A DNA stretch of 64,000 nucleotides from contig CADCII010000002.1 of assembly GCA_902801515.1 (NCBI GenBank), positions 62,001 through 126,000 of the forward strand. Direction: 5' to 3'. Source of the DNA: an uncultured Lachnospiraceae bacterium (GTDB taxonomy: Bacteria; Bacillota; Clostridia; Lachnospirales; Lachnospiraceae). The translations under genes were made by a program, and so were the position numbers. The notes under the pieces were generated by a model. The model had not been told where the DNA came from and searched no databases. It saw only the letters and a program-made list of their open reading frames with translations. Shown piece by piece: positions 60,530 through 64,000 of this stretch; the stretch's first letter is position 1; every line of letters starts with the position of its first letter.

Positions 60530-61903
60530 TCAATAACTCTCCTTAACCGAGAACGCTCCGGTGTCTTTCAGGAAACTGTCAAAGAAGCCAAGTACCAGTG
60601 CATTTACCTGATCTATACACTCACCCGCGTCCACCTCACCTGTGCCGAGCAGTTTTGCAAGAGGCGGGGAGAACAGCGGAAGATCTGTGAAGTTCATATG
60701 CGCCGCACCCTTGAAATAAGTCTCATATCCGTTCACCGCATTATCCAGTATAACATTGTTGACATAGACATAGCCTGCTTCTTTGGTCTCTGCCAATGAC
60801 TGATGATGACTCTCGGAATCAATACACAGCAGAGGCTTATCATAAGGCAGTTCATTTGCCTGGATCACACCGTCCTTAACGCCGGTCTCTTCACCAAGCA
60901 TCGTTCCGTCCAGATCGATAACCGCCGATATGTCATCTCTCCTTCCGACAGTCACTGCCGTCGCCCCGCCGAGCGAATGCCCCATCAGACCGATCTTATT
61001 GTAATCTATCGCATTCAGAAGGGAAAGTATCCTGTCTGCAGCATTGCCGTCACAGTGCCATGTATCCGGGACAGCGCCGGTCTCTCCTGCCGCCTTGACC
61101 TGATCTATAACAGCAGTCATGTCAGACTCGCGAAGCGTCATCCATTCTGAGGTCATATTATAAGCATCCGACTCCGGCATATCATCACTTCCGCCAATCT
61201 TCATGGCCGACCGGAAGAATCCCGGATCTACTGTTATGGTCTTTCCATTCGAGTCCTTCGTGAAAAATGAATGATACGGATGATCCAGGCTGATGACCGC
61301 ATAGCCATGGCTCGCCAGTTCCAGGAATGTCGAAGCGTTGCTCTGATAATATCCGAACGCACCGTGACTGAAGATTACCAGCGGAAGAGATTGTTCCGGA
61401 AGATCCGCCGCATTCTCAGGATAGTAGAAATGCATCGGCACTTCTCGATATGAACCGTCGTTCTCAAAACTCTCTGTTCTGTCCGTATCGATGAGAATCG
61501 CTTCACACTCAGCCGGCGTGTACTCTCCGGTCACTGCCCTGCCATGATAATCTGCGAACAGGAACGAAGGAAGCATACCGCCCGATATGAGCAGGATACT
61601 GAGGATCGCGCTCCATACGATCGCCGCCCTCTTCTTCCTCTTCTCATTTTTCCGGTTGATGAGCCAGAAGATCACTGAAACCAGAATACGGACCAGAAGC
61701 AGGATCACGAGACCCTTGAATCGAAATGATAAGTCGATCCCGGGGAGAAGAAGCATTAGAAGAAAGATGATGATCTCTCCCGCGTTAACCGCCAGACGCT
61801 TCAAAGTCCAGCTCTTCTTCATTTCCGGATCCGTACATTCAAAAGCCGCGAATCCAACCTCCGTGATGACTAATATCAGTAATAATACCAGTGCCATGTC
61901 CAT
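60530..61903 (-). CDS. Membrane-anchored alpha/beta hydrolase
   Basis: This 457-residue protein has about four membrane helices in the first 115 residues, then an alpha/beta hydrolase domain: FSHGAFGYYQSNASTFLEL, SLDHPYHSFF, and the nucleophile Ser in GHSLGGATAV. The arrangement resembles platelet-activating-factor acetylhydrolase-like enzymes. The substrate is unknown; an ester at the membrane is likely. It is first in the operon with the LytTR and DUF3021 genes. Confidence 0.82.
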   Translation of the reverse strand: MDMALVLLLILVITEVGFAAFECTDPEMKKSWTLKRLAVNAGEIIIFLLMLLLPGIDLSFRFKGLVILLLVRILVSVIFWLINRKNEKRKKRAAIVWSAILSILLISGGMLPSFLFADYHGRAVTGEYTPAECEAILIDTDRTESFENDGSYREVPMHFYYPENAADLPEQSLPLVIFSHGAFGYYQSNASTFLELASHGYAVISLDHPYHSFFTKDSNGKTITVDPGFFRSAMKIGGSDDMPESDAYNMTSEWMTLRESDMTAVIDQVKAAGETGAVPDTWHCDGNAADRILSLLNAIDYNKIGLMGHSLGGATAVTVGRRDDISAVIDLDGTMLGEETGVKDGVIQANELPYDKPLLCIDSESHHQSLAETKEAGYVYVNNVILDNAVNGYETYFKGAAHMNFTDLPLFSPPLAKLLGTGEVDAGECIDQVNALVLGFFDSFLKDTGAFSVKESY

Positions 61904-62073
61904 ACCCGCCTTTCCGGTTGTCTGTGTAACAGTGTCAGCTGAAGAGTTGTTTCAGTGTGCCAGCCGAGGGGCTGTGCCAGCTTAGATTTTTATCGTCTGA
62001 GGGGAATATAAAGCATCCCCTGCTGCCCTTCAATCGATCCGGGGGTAAGATGCACAGAGAGGCGGTAAGATGC

Positions 62074-62108
62074 AAAAAACAGCGCAGCCGCCTGTACGAC
62101 TACGCTGT
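62074..62108 (-). terminator. Rho-independent terminator after the aldo/keto reductase gene
   Basis: On the minus strand, acagcgtagtcg pairs with cggctgcgctgt over 12 bases with two G-U pairs, with a six-base loop, and is followed by TTTTTTG. It lies 53 bases past the stop at 62161 and separates this gene from the hydrolase operon. Confidence 0.8.
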
Positions 62109-62160
62109 ATTATTCCATATTATGTAATCCCTGATCCGTGCTCAATGAAAGCCGCTTTTC

Positions 62161-63054
62161 TCAGCGGATCTGCTGTCCTCCTGCTGCGTAGATCTCGAAC
62201 CATTCTGGATGCTCCAGCTGCACATCCAGAGCCTGGATGGCAAGGTCGAGTCTTTCAAGTTTGCTGCTGCCTGCAAGCGCGATCGCTCCTACCGGATGAT
62301 ACAGGATCCATGCGTAGATGATGGTCGCAGGACTTACGCCGTGGCGCCCGGCGATCTCTTCAATCTTCGCCCGGACTGCCGTGCAGACTGTATCGTCTGT
62401 TTCTTGGAAGATCCTTCCGCCTGCGAGCGGTGACCAGATCATGGGATGTATACGGTTTCCGGACAGGAAGTCTATCATGCCGGACTTGAAATGCTCATAG
62501 CAGAGCGGATTCCATTCGATCTGGTTTGTGACAAGCTGTCCATCGACGGCTTTATTCAGAGCTTTGAACTTGAATGGATCGAAGTTGGATACGCCGATCT
62601 CCCGGACCAGTCCTTCCTTCTTCAGGTCAAGGAGCGCCCGGCCTGTTTCCCACGGATCCAGCAGCGGATCCTCTCTGTGGATAAGGTACAGATCGATGTA
62701 GTCGGTCTGCAGTCTCTGCAGGCTCTCTTTGCAGGACTTTATGATACGGTCATATGTCGTATCATAATAGCCGAACGGTTCCCCATTGATCATTGCACGG
62801 GATATGCCGGTCTTTGTAACCAGTTCTGTCTTTCCCCGGATCGACGGGTCTTTCGCAAATGCTTCTCCCATCAGTCTCTCACAGTGAGTTCCGCCATAAA
62901 CTTCGGCTGTGTCAAATGTTGTGACACCTCTGTCAATACAGCCGTTCATAAATGAGACCAGTTCTTCTGTTGAAAACTCCCAGCCGGTCAGTCTCCAGAA
63001 TCCCTGTGCAATGACAGACAGGGAGAGGTTTTCTGATAACGCTGTCTTTCTCAT
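62161..63054 (-). CDS. Aldo/keto reductase
   Basis: This 297-residue (beta/alpha)8 oxidoreductase has the catalytic tetrad in FDTAEVYGG (Asp, Tyr), LVTKTG (Lys) and YLIHRED (His), and the NADPH-site segment SPLAGGRIF. It looks like the YdhF-type subfamily. The ATG at 63054 (MRKTALSENL) has AAAGGAG six bases upstream; the longer frame needs TTG. It lies 78 bases after the rhamnosidase gene, so a sugar-aldehyde substrate is possible. Confidence 0.9.
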   Translation of the reverse strand: MRKTALSENLSLSVIAQGFWRLTGWEFSTEELVSFMNGCIDRGVTTFDTAEVYGGTHCERLMGEAFAKDPSIRGKTELVTKTGISRAMINGEPFGYYDTTYDRIIKSCKESLQRLQTDYIDLYLIHREDPLLDPWETGRALLDLKKEGLVREIGVSNFDPFKFKALNKAVDGQLVTNQIEWNPLCYEHFKSGMIDFLSGNRIHPMIWSPLAGGRIFQETDDTVCTAVRAKIEEIAGRHGVSPATIIYAWILYHPVGAIALAGSSKLERLDLAIQALDVQLEHPEWFEIYAAGGQQIR

Positions 63055-63132
63055 GGGCAACTCCTTTTCATTTTCATGTTTTCTTAATTTATATCGGTAT
63101 ACTGCTGCGTCCGGTACATATTTTCGCCAGGT

Positions 63133-64000
63133 TCATTCACCGAATATATACCGGCCATTTCCTACGACCCGCTTCTCATTTCCCAGTATGATCTCGGTCT
63201 GCACCGGTGTCTCGATCTCGTATCGGATTCCATTGTCGGTGTATTTCCATGCGGAGCGGATTCTTCCCTGGACCGTATCGAGTATGGCGCTCATGCTCTG
63301 CACCCGTCTGTCAGGATGCGGTTCGATCTTTGCCCGGGCGAATCCCGGCTCAAGCGGCTGTATGCCGCAGGCCTCTCCAAATACCCAGTCAGCCACGGAT
63401 CCGTAGGCGTAATGGTTGTAAGAGTTCATGTCATCATCCCAGAATGTTCCGTCCGGTTTGATGCCGTCCCAGTGTTCCCACACGGTGGTCGCACCTCTGG
63501 ACACGGAATACAGCCAGCCCGGGTATTCTCTGCGAAGAAGCAGTGACCATGCGATCTCTGCATATCCGTACCGGGTCAGTTCGTGCAGGAGATACGGGGT
63601 TCCAAGCAGGCCGGTCTGCAGCTTCATACCACATGCGCGGATCTGGTAAGCCAGTGCGGCAGCGACTTTCTCGGGGGACTCGGCCAGGTTAAAATGAAGC
63701 GCCAGTACTTTTTCGGTCTGTGTGTTCAGCCGTCCTCCGAATGTCTTCTGAAATGCGCTGACGATCTGTCCGTGCAGTTCTTCGTAAGCCTTCACATCCC
63801 TGCCCAGAAGTTTTCCGACACGGATCACGATGTCAACGGAGTTTGCGTAAAATGCGCTGCACACGAGGTCGTCGTTGCTGTATCCTCTCTTGGACAGTTC
63901 GATGGTTGCCGGTTTGTAATCCGGCGGTGCGTCCAGTGCCAGCCAGTCGCCGTAGGTCCAGCATCCGGTCCAAAGGTAAGGCGTCTTTGAAACGGTCGGA
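63133..64000 (-). CDS. GH78-type alpha-L-rhamnosidase, C-terminal part
   Basis: The frame is open to the right edge and lacks its N-terminus. At least 289 codons are visible. The C-terminal catalytic (alpha/alpha)6 part shows WTYGDWLALDA at the edge, KVLALHFNLAE, LGTPYLLHEL, GATTVWEHWDG with the catalytic-type Glu, and MNSYNHYAYGSVADWVF, all typical of GH78. It ends with a beta domain (IRYEIETPVQTEI). Such enzymes remove terminal rhamnose from plant glycosides or polysaccharides. An internal GTG at 63864 is not the true start. Confidence 0.88.
   Translation of the reverse strand, partial: PTVSKTPYLWTGCWTYGDWLALDAPPDYKPATIELSKRGYSNDDLVCSAFYANSVDIVIRVGKLLGRDVKAYEELHGQIVSAFQKTFGGRLNTQTEKVLALHFNLAESPEKVAAALAYQIRACGMKLQTGLLGTPYLLHELTRYGYAEIAWSLLLRREYPGWLYSVSRGATTVWEHWDGIKPDGTFWDDDMNSYNHYAYGSVADWVFGEACGIQPLEPGFARAKIEPHPDRRVQSMSAILDTVQGRIRSAWKYTDNGIRYEIETPVQTEIILGNEKRVVGNGRYIFGE

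Overview
The window looks like a chromosomal segment of a Gram-positive anaerobic Firmicute, most likely a gut Lachnospiraceae-type Clostridium. The evidence is moderate GC content, strong GGAGG ribosome binding sites, an EpsG-type polymerase, Cys-rich peptide/radical SAM sets, a LytTR-DUF3021 pair, and a Cna-B surface protein. I saw no rRNA, tRNA, transposase or CRISPR array. Almost every gene is on the minus strand, so transcription runs from high to low coordinates.

Layout in order of transcription (right to left). 64000-62161: end of a GH78 rhamnosidase and an aldo/keto reductase. 61903-59628: membrane alpha/beta hydrolase, LytTR regulator and DUF3021 protein. 58943-59521: the only plus-strand gene, a lipoprotein, next to a gene-free stretch with a four-copy direct repeat. 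58374-56248: ECF sigma factor, zinc-finger anti-sigma protein and DUF4097 protein. 56151-51212: KtrB/KtrA potassium uptake, a small membrane protein and a KdpD/KdpE-like two-component system. 50980-44803: a peptide (RiPP) locus with a radical SAM maturase, acyltransferase, HPr-kinase-like protein, PqqD-like protein, 7-Cys precursor and ABC exporter.

44430-6451 is a polysaccharide locus of about 38 kb, nearly all tightly spaced or overlapping genes. It starts with a fused Wzz/BY-kinase and a giant secreted repeat protein of 2037 residues (about 57 repeats of about 33 residues). Next come PglE/PglC/PglD-like sugar genes. Then comes a small fatty-acid-synthase-like module: malonyl transferase, metallo-hydrolase, two KASIII, two ketoreductase-like SDRs and two acyl carrier proteins. 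It continues with four glycosyltransferases, a polymerase, a flippase, two pyruvyl transferases, two FrhB-like iron-sulfur proteins and an acyltransferase. The last part has a four-gene transcarboxylase set (12S-like, small protein, biotin carrier, 5S-like), a third SDR, an acyl-adenylating ligase and two PF14907-type nucleotidyltransferases.

6253-3234 is a second RiPP locus with its own promoter, two precursor-like peptides, an HPr-kinase-like protein, a PqqD-like protein and a radical SAM/SPASM maturase. 3170-1 is the N-terminal part of a Cna-B repeat surface protein.

My main inference is that the polysaccharide operon carries its own malonyl supply and short acyl-chain assembly line, probably to build a hydroxyacyl or ketoacyl decoration of a sugar. 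Two separate RiPP loci flank it, each with the same PqqD plus HPr-kinase-like accessory pair.
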